64,000 nt of DNA from Udeniomyces pyricola. Lineage: Eukaryota > Basidiomycota > Tremellomycetes > Cystofilobasidiales > Mrakiaceae. Both the position numbers and the translations under genes were made by a program. Below the pieces are notes generated by a model. That model was not told the DNA's origin. It made no database searches and saw only the letters and a program-made list of their open reading frames with translations. Every line of letters begins with the position of its first letter. The stretch's first letter is position 1. The stretch covers positions 692,841 to 756,840 of the forward strand of contig BCIK01000002.1 in assembly GCA_039545295.1 (NCBI GenBank), given 5' to 3'. Of this stretch, positions 11,377 to 24,000 are shown piece by piece.

Positions 11377-13920
11377 TCAAACCCTCAACCCGACGAACCC
11401 CCTTCCGCCACCACCACCTCCACCCGTCTTGACCCTCGTCCGATGGACGACGCTCGGGTAGGCGCGAGCTACCGCCCCACTCGTCTCTTTATCAGACGAT
11501 GGTACTGGTGGGAAAAAGTTCTCTTCGTTCTCGTTGAGACCCCTAGCGTCTCCGGAAGCGAACGTCGTCTCGAACAGGGCATTTTGAATCCCTAGAGTAT
11601 GTGAAGCAAGAGGAGACTTTGGAGTCGCCGATGAGTGGGTGACCAAGGCGTAAGCGGCGAGCTCGGCTCTGAGTTCTTTGATTTGACACTATACGAAGAA
11701 AGACATCGAGAAGGGTGAGTGAACGGGAGTGAACACATCTCGTAATTAGCCAATTTGTCATAATTCAGCCATCTTCCTGGACGACTCGCCATACCGATCG
11801 TCCTGTTCCACAACAAAAGACATGAAGCCGAGATACGTAAATATCAACTTGAAGCAAAAGGAAAGGTGACTCACGATGTACTCATTCTCTCTCAACCGCC
11901 AACGTTTCCTTTCATCCGCCCGCTCCGCTCGCAGCAACCTTAGAGCCTCCTCCGAATTTACAACAAGGCCGTAGGCGTGGGTTTCACTGAGCGGCGGTTG
12001 AAGCGTTGAAGCGGACGAGATGGAAGATGGAAGACACAATGTCGCCGACGTCGTACTACCAGATAACGTGAGTTGGGTCGCTGATGGACTCAAAAACGAA
12101 GTCGTCAAAGGGGATGGACGAGGCAGAGCCAAGAATGTCGAGTCGTGAGTCATGGAAGAAGATACCGCCGTGGATGATGTGGTGGTGGATAAATCGGATG
12201 TTGCGGGATACATGTCCATATTGAGCAAAGGGGACGAAGAGCAGAGGTAATCGGTGGGGAGGCCAGACGCGAAGGTGGTGGACATGGGTCGGACGTCAGG
12301 CAGAGAGAGTGGAAGCAATAACTGGGCAGTGGTCGTCGTGAAGGGTAAATCGTCGTGGGTAGTAGACGCAGACTCGCAGTCACTGTCGGTTCGCGAAATG
12401 AACAGACGACGGTCAGGCAACATGGCTCCCAAGCTGTTTTCCTCACTTGAAGAAGCAGAACGACGAGAGGCGACCGCTACGACTAGGGGAGGAAGGGGCG
12501 GAAGTATCTCGCTTGTGGGGGAAGAAGCAGTCGCGCCGGAGTGCAACGAGTCGGGCCGGGTCCGAGATGAAGTGAAAATTTTGCGTAAGCCATCTCCAAC
12601 GGATCGTTTAGACCGAAGAATCGGACGAGAGGGGGTCGGATCAGGTGTGAGGGGTCCGACGGCGGGAACTTCTATTCCGATAGAGCCAAGGACCGGAACA
12701 GGCGATGCGACGACAGACGGTCCTCTGGCTATTCCGGACAACGTCTTAAAGGGGGAGGAGTCAGACGTCGAGGTAGTATCCGATTGAGGAGCCGACGGAT
12801 TGGGGCGAGTTGATGTCGTGTTCGAGCGAGAGCGTCGGGATGGCTGCAGCGGGGCTGGAGTGGTTGTCGTGAGTAAGGTAGCGGATAAAGCTTCGTCATG
12901 ACTGGTTGATGAGACGGCCAGCTTATGATTGGATTCAATGTAGCTTGATACGGCAGGTATCAATGGAAGAGGAGGTATGAAGGGCTCATTCTCGGCGGGA
13001 TGGTATACGGATGTTGTTGCTGTGGAATAAGTGGAAGCAGCTCTCGTTGACGAGGCTGGACTTGGACGCATGCTGCTGCTGTTTATGGTCACCTCCTCAA
13101 ACTGAGCCCCCGAGCTTAATGTGGTCCTCCTGAGCTCTGTCTTTCCTCCCGGAACAGCGACGGACTTATCCTTGCCCAGCCCAAGCGCTGCCCAGCTCTC
13201 TGCCGCCTCACTGCCCTCCCCATCCTTCTCCTTCTTGCCAAAAGACACTCCAAAACCCTTGAGGAACGAGGCCGTCGCGCTCGATGCGCTTCGAGTTCGA
13301 GTACGACTGCCGGGAGGGGTCTCGATGATTCGATCTGAAGAGCTGACCTGGGCGCCAACCTCTCCGCTCGTCCGATTCTTGTCAGCCGCAGCGGTCAGGC
13401 GAGAGGAATCGATATCGGATGGCAAATCATGCCAGGGAGCGTCTTCGATGTGGCGGACTTTGGCTCCAAGCTTGAGAGGTTCAGACTTGTCGCGCTCTGT
13501 GGTACCGAAGTCATCGTCGAAAGATGGACGAAAGGGAGTATATGGCGTTTTGCGATCTGCTTCGTTGTCGAATGAGGCGGCGGTGAGGACGCCAAAGTGA
13601 GGGCTGTGGGTAACGATACTAGGGCTGTAGACAGAAAGGGAATCGTCGGTCTGAGACGATTTTCGTCGGGAGGCCTCGTCTAACGTTGTTTGGGTCGTCG
13701 AGCGAGAGCGCGTTCGTGGACGGGATATAGGGGATGGAGAAGCCAAGGAATCGATAGGCGAAGTCCACGATGAGGCATACTTGAAGGGAGGAAGTTGGGG
13801 TGACTGGAAGGGATTGTAGGTGAGGCCGGAGCCGGTTTTGGCGATGCGAGTGGAGGATTGATGAAATGAATGTGGGGGCGAGGAATCCAGAGGAGAGGGA
13901 TAGGCGTCGCGGGGGTTCAT
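11377..13920 (-). CDS. Large Ser-rich protein with C-terminal coiled coil, unknown function
   Basis: Main exon about 11880-13920 starts MNPRDAYPSPLDSSPPHS. A further in-frame ATG at 14028 is less likely, since it lies in UTR-like sequence with a poorer context. Roughly 680 residues are dominated by Ser/Thr/Pro and look disordered, with basic and acidic patches (FLKGFGVSFGKKEKDGEGSE, LRSKRSVGDGLRKIF). The end of this exon is helical: NSEEALRLLRAERADERKRW then RLRENEYI, followed by a gtgagt donor. A downstream exon in frame CQIKELRAELAAYALVTHSS continues the coiled coil and ends GGGGGGGRGFVGLRV at the stop near 11377. The exon linking them (about 11760-11810, DDRYGESSRKMAEL or an alternative frame) could not be resolved. 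No known domain recognised; coiled-coil adaptor is inference. Confidence 0.65.
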
Positions 13921-14028
13921 GACTTGTGCTCTTTGGAAGAGAAACGTCTGGATCTCGTGGTTGAGAACTGGAATGGTTTGTTTCGTGTGAGGTATGGGAG
14001 AATGAGATGTGAAAGCTGGCATATACAT

Positions 14029-14891
14029 AGGTCCGGGGAGGAGAGAGAAAGCGGGATGAGCGAAGGAGGCAACAAGCTGGACCAGTCAGAGGCTATCGGT
14101 ATGAAGGATGGAGGGATCGTCGTCGTTGATGGCTACAGTCATAACAGTACATATAGAGCGAGAGAGGCGGGATCGACGGAGGCTGAACACCATACGAAGG
14201 GGTATAGATCGAAGCAAACCAGCTGGGGGTGGCGACTGGAATATGAGGAGGAGGACGCCATCCGTATGTCAACAGGGGCTGTCGGCCTTTCATCGGAGGT
14301 TTTTCCTTCAGGCTCAATTCCAACGCCGGCTGAGGACGATGGGCCGGGACCTGTCCGATCGGTTCGATCGTCTGTCGATATGTCGATGGTATATGGCCCA
14401 AAAAGGAGCGATTATGACTCGCGAGGGGGCGAGGGCTCAGGCTTGATGATGACAGGGAGGCATCTGGATCGTTCGAAGTGAATGGGATGTGGCTGGAGCG
14501 CTGGAGTATGTTGTCGTGAGTTATAAGTACCGATCGGGCGCCGAGACGAGGGTCCGGTTAAGGCTCCGAGCTCCGTGGTTAAACTGATTCATCTTGATAT
14601 TTTATTTTATTTTTGATTTCTATTTTTGTTCATTTATTTATTTTTAAATCAATGCTCTTGAGTAATTGAGTGTCGAGGGGGTTCGATCGTATATATCAGG
14701 CTACATCAGGAAACATCAAACCTGTTCGTAAAACATATGACAATATCACGATCGTCATCCATGCATATGAATTCGAAATTGCAGCCCCTCGCTGCATATC
14801 ATGGATACTACACTATACATGGCCAAGCAGTGCAAATCAGGCACGGCATTTCAAAATTTTCCCAACACTTCTAAGAGGTCGATGAGGGTAT
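14029..14891. other. Intergenic between the Ser-rich gene and BOR1
   Basis: Contains the upstream region of the Ser-rich gene and the 3' UTR of BOR1. 14590-14650 is a T/A-rich block (tattttattttatttttg...). No exon, RNA gene or repeat family is apparent; the plus-strand open frames are antisense noise. Confidence 0.4.
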
Positions 14892-17800
14892 CTATTCACG
14901 AGGTAATCCTGGCGGCGCCTGGGGCGTTGGTGAAGTCGGCTGGACTTCCATCGTCTTCTTTCCTCCAACGCTTGCCATAGTCCGTTCCGAAGCTGTTGGT
15001 CCATCAAGGATCGACAGTTCCGCCTCAGTGAATGGTAATTTCGGGACCTGGAATGGTTCCCAAGAAATGATCGAAGGAAAGGGTCAGTCGAGTCTCAAAG
15101 GTCGCTCGGTGTATAAAAGGAAGCGAAAATGCAAGAACGCCCGACAAAGTAAAAGAGACCAAGCTAGGTTTCACGCACGATCAACGTTCGCAACGGGATC
15201 ATGAGCGAGATGACAATGGGAAATCCGATGGCGGCGATCGTCTGGGTGATAGCCATTGTAGCGGCAAACCCGATGAGTTCGAGCATGAGGAACAGCCAAG
15301 CTCGCGAGAGACGAACGCCCCGAAGAGGTTCATTTGGGAGAACGAGATCTTTGTCTTTGATGAGATAGAGAAGCAGATGGGTGACTTCAGAGCCGGCAAG
15401 AGCGTCGGAACCCATGAACCACTGGAAGACAGAGTCAGGATATCAGTCCGATCGTGTGTCAGTCACTTGTCGCTCATAGCAAGACCGAGACGGTGAGCAA
15501 AACAAGGAGAACGTCAGACACTCACGAACAACCCAGCGAGGACGCCCTTAGGAACCCAATGCAGCAGCTTCAAGAATGGACCCGTCATCAGTACAAGGCA
15601 TGCCGCACCTTGAGCCAGGTTTGAGACCCTCTGCTCAACGACCGACACGGGCACCTCTACTCTCATCACTGGCACGCTCGCCTTTTCGTCCCCGAACGGG
15701 CTTGGACGAACTTCGTCGGTGGGAGACGCAGGGAGTGTCTGATCACCACTGCGAGAAGGCGAGACGGGATTCGATTCAGAATCATGCTTCTGCTCTTGGT
15801 CTTGAAAGCCCATGATAACGAGGGAAGAAGTGTGCATCGGAGCTTGAGGGATGAGGCCATTGGGTGCCGGAAGACCCAAAAAGGCAGCGATGAAAGTCGT
15901 GATGCCGAGAAGGAAAAAATCCCAATGAAAGCCAGGTGGTTTCTTGAGGGGAAACTCCGATCCCTGGGCAATGAGGGACGAGACATTGTGGTCAAAAAGG
16001 AAGAGCTGCAGCATGGTTCACGAAGGATTTTATGATTTTTATCAGTCAATGGAACCTGGCCTGAAATAGTATAGAGCGTGCGAAAACTCACGATGAAAAG
16101 GATGAAGCCAAATGGGAAGGCGATGCCGACCCATTTGCCATCGAGCTCCCAAAAGGGGACAAGCCACGATCGGTTGTTGGCGGGCAAAAATGCTCCCCCG
16201 ACAGGCAGACGCGTTTCTTCGACATTGATGGCGTCATGAAACCGGCCCCAGTATGCCACACCCTGATGTCATAAGCAGAAGAAGAAGAACAAGAAAACAA
16301 GGGGATATCGAGAGGAGGGCTGAGCTTTATCACTGCACAGATGATGAAAAGGCCCACACTCGCTCTATTCAGATAGAAGGAACGCACGCTTGCGCCGATA
16401 ACGGCCAAGGGCATGCCATAGTCCGAGATGAGCCGTCGAACGGCTCGATGAAAGTAGGGTTGCTTGGAGAAGAGCGAGAGCACGTGACCGGTGACGAGCG
16501 TCAGGATAGCGAGAATGATGGAGAGGAAGATAGAAGGTTGAGGGAGATCGAATTGTCGGGTGATGACTTGTACGCTGGAAGGCGAAGGGACCGGGGAGTG
16601 AAACGTTTTCAGAAATCCATGTCAAACGGGAAAAGTTTGAAATGCTCGATGAATGTGAAAGTGTGACACACCCGTATTGGAGATAGACCCAAGCGACATA
16701 GAATCCAAAGGTCTCGCAGCTGAAACCTGTGTAGCATGACCAGTCAGAGCAACACCGACAATCATGAGCAGATGAGGGACGATCGTCAGTCCGGAAAGAA
16801 GCATAAAACAACGACATACGTGTGACGTATTTCAAGACGTTGCATCCTCCAAACGCTGCAAAGACCCAATGCATGATGGCGGCCCAAAAGTAGGTCCACC
16901 TTGAACCAAAACCAAATCGAAACCTGCCATCAGTCGTTGAGTTGATTTGGTAGGTTGTCAGTCAGAAGATGATGGGAAGGAGGACGATCAACCGACCCGA
17001 TGAAGTGAAGATAGTTTGGTGCGTCTGCTCGGGTCTCGAAGATGTCGTAGATGACTTTGTTGAAGACGGTGATGGGACCTGTGATGAATGGATGTACGAG
17101 GCGGCGAGACACAAGAAGTTTTAATACCTTGGTCCATCAATAATCCAATGGGACCAAGCATACGGCTCGACTCACCTGTGACGCCGGAGATGACGAGGGG
17201 TTGAGCTCCAAAGACGGAGAACACGAATGCCGCCATGAATGCTGGATATTGAGGGATGGAATTTCACAAATGGCATAGGTGTCGCACTCAACCAATGTAT
17301 CCAAGATGCTGAGGTCCACGCTACAGAAGTCAGTCAACAAATGGAGACAAGGACACACTTGCTAACAGGACCTCGGTCACGCCATACTGGCCCGTGGTTT
17401 CGATGAGGTCAAGTGAGAACGCGATACCCGGCTGTAGCAAGGCATGTGTACAAAAAAAAAAGAGATGGGAGGGGGCAGGTAAAAACGACGTATCAGAGCC
17501 AAACAAGCTGTCGGTCTAGGTGAGAGTCATCGTCTCTTCAGAATCCATGTGTCCTACAGGTCGAGAAGTATCCTATATGAAGGCTCAAGCGCGCAGGGCC
17601 CTCTTTCAAGGTTTCGCGAGAATTGACATCCGACTCTCGAGTTCTCGAGCCGGGTCTCTCATCCGGCCATCATCAGTCATATCAGGACCAGCCCGAGCAT
17701 CAATCATCCCTTTGCGGCAAGTGGCAAGGCCGGATGAGCGGATCCTTGGCTTTTGTAATAAGCCATGCGACCGGCCAGCAAACTGCAAGGTCAGATGAGC

Positions 17801-18430
17801 GGGAGAAAACTATCAACCGCACGACGGCAACGCGCCCGTCCGAAGCGGGGCGAGAGAGCGCGAGCAGTGATGCAATCGATGAGATCAGAGAGAGAGAAAA
17901 AAAAAGACCCCGTCCACGCCTCTGGCTGCGGATGTCGGGAGAAATGGGAGATAGAGTAGGGAAAAGTGGATCGAGCTGGATAGATTCGTGAACGTACAAG
18001 CACGTTGGAGAAAAAGACGAAGGCCGTCGCAGGAATGACACGGTAGTTGTATGCGTCTGTCCAATCGGACAGGTAGTACGGAGCACGCTGGACGGTAAGG
18101 GGAACCGAAGGGAGAGCGCGAAAGGCGGAGCAAGCAAATGTCAGGAATGCTGCCCAATTTCAGCCGAGCGCTCATCGACTCATCCTTACTCTCCACCTTG
18201 AGCCCCAGCAGGCACGTCGAGCACGTATACAACGATATACAACACACCGTCTTGATGTCCCTCCACATAGCTTCGAACGGTCGGCCGGCATGACCGTAGA
18301 GCGAGTGGAGTCTTGAGCGGTCAGGCAGCTGGTCGTGCACCCGGGCTGGATCCGGAATCGCTGGGTCGCGAAATGACCACGTCTGTTGGAGCGAAGGCGC
18401 ACGTCCACTCGTCGTTGGTGAGGATGCCAT
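14892..18430 (-). CDS. BOR1: Bor1-type borate/anion transporter (bicarbonate transporter family)
   Basis: Plasma-membrane exporter of the HCO3- transporter (SLC4-like) superfamily; yeast Bor1 exports borate and also affects vacuolar traffic. About 12 short-intron exons from ATG 18430-18428 (MASSPTTSGRAPSLQQTWSF) to TAG 14894-14892 (...QAPPGLPRE). Recognisable pieces in order: AYNYRVIPATAFVFFSNVL, PGIAFSLDLIETTGQYGVTE, GSFVFSVFGAQPLVISGVTG, PITVFNKVIYDIFETR, YLHFIG, WAAIMHWVFAAFGGCNVLKY, FETFGFYVAWVYLQYG, LGLPAPNGLIPQAPMHTSSL, NLAQGAACLVLMTGPFLKLL, WVPKGVLAGLF, and a last helix region with GFPIVISLMIPLR. A loop of about 60 residues (QDQEQKHDSESN...) precedes VEQRVSNLAQG, as usual in fungal members. 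C-terminal exon VPKLPFTEAELSILDGP is cytosolic. No key element looks missing. Substrate assigned by family only. Confidence 0.9.
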
Positions 18431-18781
18431 AGAGGAAAGTCGGCTAGGGATCGAGCCTGAATAGAGGGGGAGAGTATGACGCTTCGTGTTGCGAAAGATG
18501 TGGGATGGTTATACGTGCACGGTGGTAAGGGATCAGGAGGAATCAATTAATGATGAGGAAACCGATATCAGTATAGTGTTCCCGCATGCGTACGTTTGAC
18601 GCGGCGTCCGGCCGGCGGCAGCTCTTGCAGCTTGCGAACCGGATTGACTTCGTCTTGCTCTATTATCCAATATACCCTCTCTTGTAACGTGGCTGTGACT
18701 TTGATCGACTTGATCAAATCAGACGGCTCCGCTTTCCGGCGTGCAGGCCGCGCCGTCGGCATGGTCTCCCGGCCTAGCTAC

Positions 18782-18793
18782 TAATCTAGATTA
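18782..18793. promoter_or_regulatory. Perfect 12-base palindrome upstream of BOR1
   Basis: TAATCTAGATTA, identical on both strands, about 350 bases upstream of the BOR1 start. The same 12-mer recurs at 29798-29809 upstream of the Jen1-type gene. Dimeric transcription factors often bind such sites; function here is inference. Confidence 0.3.
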
Positions 18794-18811
18794 ACTAGTG
18801 ATCATGATGTT

Positions 18812-18833
18812 GATATATATATATATATATATA
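18812..18833. repeat. (AT)n microsatellite
   Basis: About eleven AT dinucleotide units in the intergenic region upstream of BOR1. Confidence 0.85.
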
Positions 18834-19243
18834 CATGCGTTTATGCATATATTCGATACATTGTAAGCCGGCTTGAACATACTGCTGCATGTCATCATAC
18901 ACATCAGAGCCATGCAATAATTTCTCTGAACAATTTTTATCATCAAGATGTTTTGATTCAATCCGCGGTGCACGATGATCGGATATCATTCATGACCATA
19001 ATGCATGAGACCGGAGAGGATCGATGCATTGATGCACGAATGGTGCAATAACGTTTTGAACCACGTATAATTCAACGAACAATGTATAAGGCATGCATCA
19101 TCCTAGTCTCGGAACCAGACCCTCAGCGTACGGTGCGTCAGCAACGCGAGACCGGAAAGGTCGTGCATTCAAGCTCAAACTCGTTCCAACGTACGTACTT
19201 TATAAGAACATATTCAGTTGACAAATGAAAGAGTCCACTCATC

Positions 19244-20472
19244 TTATATGCGTTCGTACCAACCCTCCCACATGTATCGACTGGCTGCTACATACAACCA
19301 ACGGAACCAGACTAGTTGGGACTGATGAGCCCGCATTGCTTTCAACGCCGTGCTGTAACCCACACGCGTCGAGGTCGCTCGAAAGTGCGGCGAGTTAGGC
19401 TGCCGATCGATCCAAGAGGTGCCTCCGAGCGAAGTACGGTCCTTCGGTACTGAAGATGGCGAGAGGAATCGGGAAAAGACGAGTGGCAGGAACGATGTGT
19501 ATTTGTTGGCTAGTGGGAGGGTCAAGAGTTGGTATTTATGCAGCTCCCTAGGTGGTGTTTGAGTCAGACTTGGGTTGTGGGAGCATAGGAGTGGCAGAGT
19601 CATGGAAAGCGCAATGTGGTTTGGATGCGATGAGACACCGAATTGATCAAAGGTAACGATCTAAACAGGGGTAAATAACATATGAGGACGAATGTACAAA
19701 AAGTGCATCAGCGGGTCAGTAACAGACTTAGTGATTTTCCGATTGGTGATTGGTGTCAAGGAGAAGGAGCGTAGATCAGTCGATAGCGACTATGATCTTT
19801 TGAGATTGAAGAGAGGGGGGGGGGGTCAGACAGACGTACGGTTTCAACTTGACGTTGCTCGATAAGAGGTTGAACGAGCGAAGCCACGAGCTCAGGTGAC
19901 CAGCTTGTGTTCATACCGTCCCTTATTTTACTAACAGGATGTCAGTAGGCCCGCCGACCAGTTCAAGTGTCTGCGCATCAGTGTCAGATTCAAATGCCAG
20001 ACTCAGACGAGTGAGGCGACAAAACCACGCACGGATGATCAAACAGCTGGATTTGGTGTTGAGGTACACCTAGGATCTCATACGCGTCCAGAATCTCGGT
20101 ATTTCTGACGCCACCCAACCCGACAGCATCGCCTGTATGATTGTGACCAAAGGAAGGGCAAAAAGGACAGTCGTCGATACTTCGACGCGTCAGGTTGATG
20201 GACAACTCAAATGCCGAATCGCTGGGTCTCATGAGCAGAAACCAACACCGACCAGTGCTCATACACACACCCAAGACTTCCCTGCCCTCTCTTACGAGAG
20301 ATTGGATCAGTGGGGCAAAGAACATGGTCTCGTCATCTGGATGAGCCGTCAGAAAAAGGACTGGGCCCGGGGGAAAGTCTGGGGGGAGCGGTAACGGGGA
20401 AGTTGGGATGCGGGAGGAGAGTAACGGCAGACCAAGAGCAAACAAAACGGGTAGGAGCAGCAGTTGAAGCAT
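19244..20472 (-). CDS. GPI12: N-acetylglucosaminyl-phosphatidylinositol de-N-acetylase (GPI anchor synthesis)
   Basis: ER-membrane PIG-L/Gpi12 enzyme that removes the acetyl group from GlcNAc-PI, step two of GPI-anchor synthesis. Start ATG 20472-20470; MLQLLLLPVLFALGLPLLSS is the N-terminal membrane anchor. The zinc-binding motif AHPDDE is present in VLFLTAHPDDETMFFAPL (about residue 40). Next exons give VCMSTG joined to DAVGLGGVRNTEILDAYEIL, then DGMNTSWSPELVASLV. The second motif appears in IVTFDQFGVSSHPNHIALSM (HPNH). The C-terminal segment AMRAHQSQLVWFRWLYVAAS and RYMWEGWYERI, ending TAA 19246-19244, matches the conserved PIG-L end (AHxSQxVWFR). At least three introns. All catalytic motifs are intact and the length fits the family. 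Confidence 0.93.
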
Positions 20473-21079
20473 GTGGGCAAGAGGGGATGTGAAAGCCGAG
20501 GGATGGATGGAGTAGATGATGAGGATGATGGCGCTAGCGATGATGTTGTTACAGTTAAGCAGATATCATATATCAGATCCCAGATCCCAGACGCTGCAGG
20601 TGAAGGTTACGTTCGAGGTGAGGCAGATGATGGATGATGTATGAAATGTAAAGAGGCCGTACATATCTATCTATCTCTATATATATATATATATATATGA
20701 CTGTATGGATGATTACTATAATATAAGATGCACGTTCAATGTATACACTAGTAGGTTACTACCAATACTATCATAAGCATATGCATGACGATGAAGCATT
20801 GTGCCGTCGTCATGTCGGCTTGTGCACTCATGTGCAGCTCTTATATATACATAATTGTATATATGTTCACGACAGGACTGTGTACTGTCGATCCGACTCA
20901 CGCCGCACTCAACGTCCTCATAACCCGCATCGATCCCCCTTGCCTCGTCGACCTTCTCAACTCGCATTGCAGCAAAGCTAGCAGCTCCCGCTCTCGTCTT
21001 GCTTCTTCTCCGGCCTACTCCCCTCCCCGAACCTTCCTTTCCTCACGCTCTCTTCTCTCCCTCACGTCTTCCAGGGACG
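20473..21079. other. Divergent intergenic region with AT repeat
   Basis: Between GPI12 (-) and the membrane-protein gene (+), so it holds both promoters. It is AT-rich with tatc/ta repeats at 20665-20698 and becomes C/T-rich from about 20930 (likely 5' UTR of the plus-strand gene). Confidence 0.45.
20678..20698. repeat. (TA)n microsatellite
   Basis: About ten TA units following tatctatctc in the divergent promoter region. Confidence 0.8.
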
Positions 21080-24000
21080 ATGCCCTCTTCATCGACTCGG
21101 TCCCACTCGGCCATCCCCCGTTCCTCCCCTCACCCCCCTCTCCTCTCGAGCAACTCCCTCCTCGTCTGTCTTGTCCTTGCCATCACCCTTCTTGCCGATG
21201 CAACCCAGGCATTTACTTTCGCATTCAAGTACGTACCTCTTAGATGAAGTCATAATGGTTGTCCTCACTTGCTCCATGTGTAGCCAATCTGATAGGTCTT
21301 CAACCCCTGTCGTCTCCCTTCGCCTCGTTGTGCTCTCAACCCCTTCACCTCTTTCCCTCTCTTTCTACGCTTGCCACCGATATCTCAACGCTCTCATTCT
21401 TGTCCACTTCTCCGTTTCACCATCAATCAGTAATACGAGAGCGGCTCTATGTGATGTTGTACAGGTCACTTGGCGAGGCGGCTCCCCTCCGTTCAAGCTC
21501 CTCATCATCGTACGTTTCCATTCTCACATAGGGCCCTCTGTTTGCTTGTCGAGCTGCGTCTTGAGCTATCTGCTCGCCAACCTAAGAGTTGCGGCCACAC
21601 GGCTCCAAGCATGAACCATCGTCACTGTGCTTTTCGCTATTTACATCAGGATTACTGACTCTTACGCCTTGCATGGGATTTGATTGCTCGAAACGATGAA
21701 ACCAACCTAATCCTCTTCCGCTCGTTGCCGCTTGCTCTGCGCATTCTCGTTCTCCTTCCGCTACTGGGCCTGTGCTTGCTCTCGATATCATCAGCCCTCG
21801 TTCGACTATCCTGCCGAAATATCTATCAGTAACGATTCCTACAATGGAGAGACGGGCTCGTACAATTGGCAGGTCAACTACCCCGTGCGTTTGGTATACA
21901 GCACTGTTCTTGTTGTCTCCCCCGTAGCGCGGTCCCACGGCCTTTGTCTCCGACACAAACTTGCTGATCACTATCTCATCGCTGCCACGCCTTGATGCGT
22001 CTTTACCGTCATATTTTACTGGCCACTCACAGGATGGGACGACCTACGTTGCCGTCATGTCCGACTCTGAGGGAATTGCCGTACGTTCACTATCATTCAA
22101 ATCCTCTCCTGTGACGCGTAATGCACAACCCGGGCGCCGGCAGCAACTTGCATTTAGTTGTCGCGTTAGACCACTGCTACCCCCCACGTTTTCCCTCCAT
22201 GGTTTTTGCAAACGTATGTGCATGCACATGCAAAAGGAAGCTAGCTGAACCTTGTCTGCCCTCGCATCGTCCTATCTCAGACTGGTGGCGTTTCATCCAT
22301 CATGAGCGTTCCGACCTCCGAAAGCGTCGCATCGTGCACTCTTCGATCGAGCGACGCCGATGGATATTTCTACCTGAACCCACAGAACGGGTCGGTCGGA
22401 CAGTGCGAAACCCTGGGTATCGGGTGGACCCAATTGGCGACAAATCCACAGCTACTCGGTAAGTCACGTTGTTTCCCTAGTTGGGCGACTAAGCTGGCGA
22501 AGGAAAGGCTGAATGTTAGACAGGAGATGCCAAGACTGACTATTGAGATTGAATCTTAATGTGCATGTATCATGATCCGTCCATACCGACTATCAGGTGT
22601 TATCCCAAACGGCAATGCTTTTGTCCTTCCCATCACGACTTCGCCTTGGAGTGAGTGCATAACGACATCATATGCAGAAGGAGCAAAACGAACAGACTCG
22701 CAGGCTCGAGAATGTGCGACTGACCATGACCTGCATCTCATTGATAATCAATCGTACCCACCAGATTGGACTGTGAACGTTGCTGGTGTAGGAACACAGT
22801 ACATCCTCGCCATGCTTGACTCGGGGCCCAACAAGCAGTCAGGCAGTAGCAAAGTGAGTGACACATCTGGTGATCCGAACGATGAAGCTGAACTCGTTCT
22901 TGATCCGTGATATTAACTCTGCACTGCGTCCTTCCGTTTTGGGTTAGTTTTTGACGGTTGTGAGTCAGCACTCTGTCAACTCTAGTTGCCGTCTTGTGAC
23001 AGATGCGTCGACTGAACAGATATTTTTCCTGCCGCTCTTGTTCCACTCGCTCTCACAGGAATCGGGAAACGCGACTTGTCTTGATGCGGCTTCGTGAGTG
23101 TCCTACCGCTAATTCAACATCCTCTTGATCCACTACTGTGGTTGTGTCAATCCAAGAACGTTGTGACTGACCCTAACAATGCCTGCCTTAGACCCTCGCA
23201 AACGCCTGGTAGTCAATGGGGAACGCCAGACGGTGTTGCAGCGACGACTGCGAAGTGAGTGCTTCCTGTCTCGTTTCGAATTTTGTACTTTAGTCCAATA
23301 GACTGACCGTTCTGTCCCGAACTTGACGTGTCTTCTCCAGGAGTCACTCAGCAACGGCGACTGCTACGAGTTCGTCCGAGCCGCAGAAGTCGCGGTCGAA
23401 AGGGTAAATGCGCTCGTGTTTCTCTGAGCCTTGACTTGGATTGAACCTGACTATCGATTTCGTTTCTTTCTTTCCATACAGGCTTGAAGTTGGCGCTATT
23501 GTCGGGATATCTATTGCTTGCATTGCAGCGCTTGCGGCTTGCCAGGGGACCATTTTCTTCTTCTGCTGCCGACAACGGTTCCGACGCACGCTTGCCAATA
23601 AGTGAGCTCTTCCGGTTTGAATCACTCTGAGTCACGTGATGTTTGATAAACTGATAGCGTTGAATTGTGTTGGTGTCTTGCCGATCTTGCTGTCGAATTA
23701 CAGCCCTGTTGATCTTTTCTCCTCCAAACACGAAGGCGAGACCGTTGGCGATGCGCCTGTTGCTTCTCGCTCGCGTCTCTTTGGCCGAGATCGGGACCAG
23801 GATCTTTCAGTTTATCACCCCGATCCCTATCTCGGTGTTCCAGCTGGCGCGAGTGAACAACAACATCGATCTTCGCATGAACCCGATGCGGGCGACGACG
23901 ATAACCCCTTTGACGACGATGGCGGATATCTCTACGCGTCTGCGGTTCGACGCGGGTCTGTCTCGACACAGAGCTCGCAGAGTCCGAGTCAGATAGGTAT

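Larger units (their letters stand above)
18431..19243. promoter_or_regulatory. Upstream region of BOR1 with a 12-base palindrome
   Basis: About 800 bases, AT-rich. It holds the perfect palindrome TAATCTAGATTA at 18782-18793, also found upstream of the carboxylate transporter gene, and an (AT)n run at 18812-18833. A 64-codon open frame at 18568-18762 (-) shows no supporting features. Remainder has no gene signal. Confidence 0.4.

Noticed and set aside
18568..18762. 64-residue minus-strand protein upstream of BOR1
   Set aside because: Short, no recognisable motif, lies in promoter region; start and composition are unremarkable.
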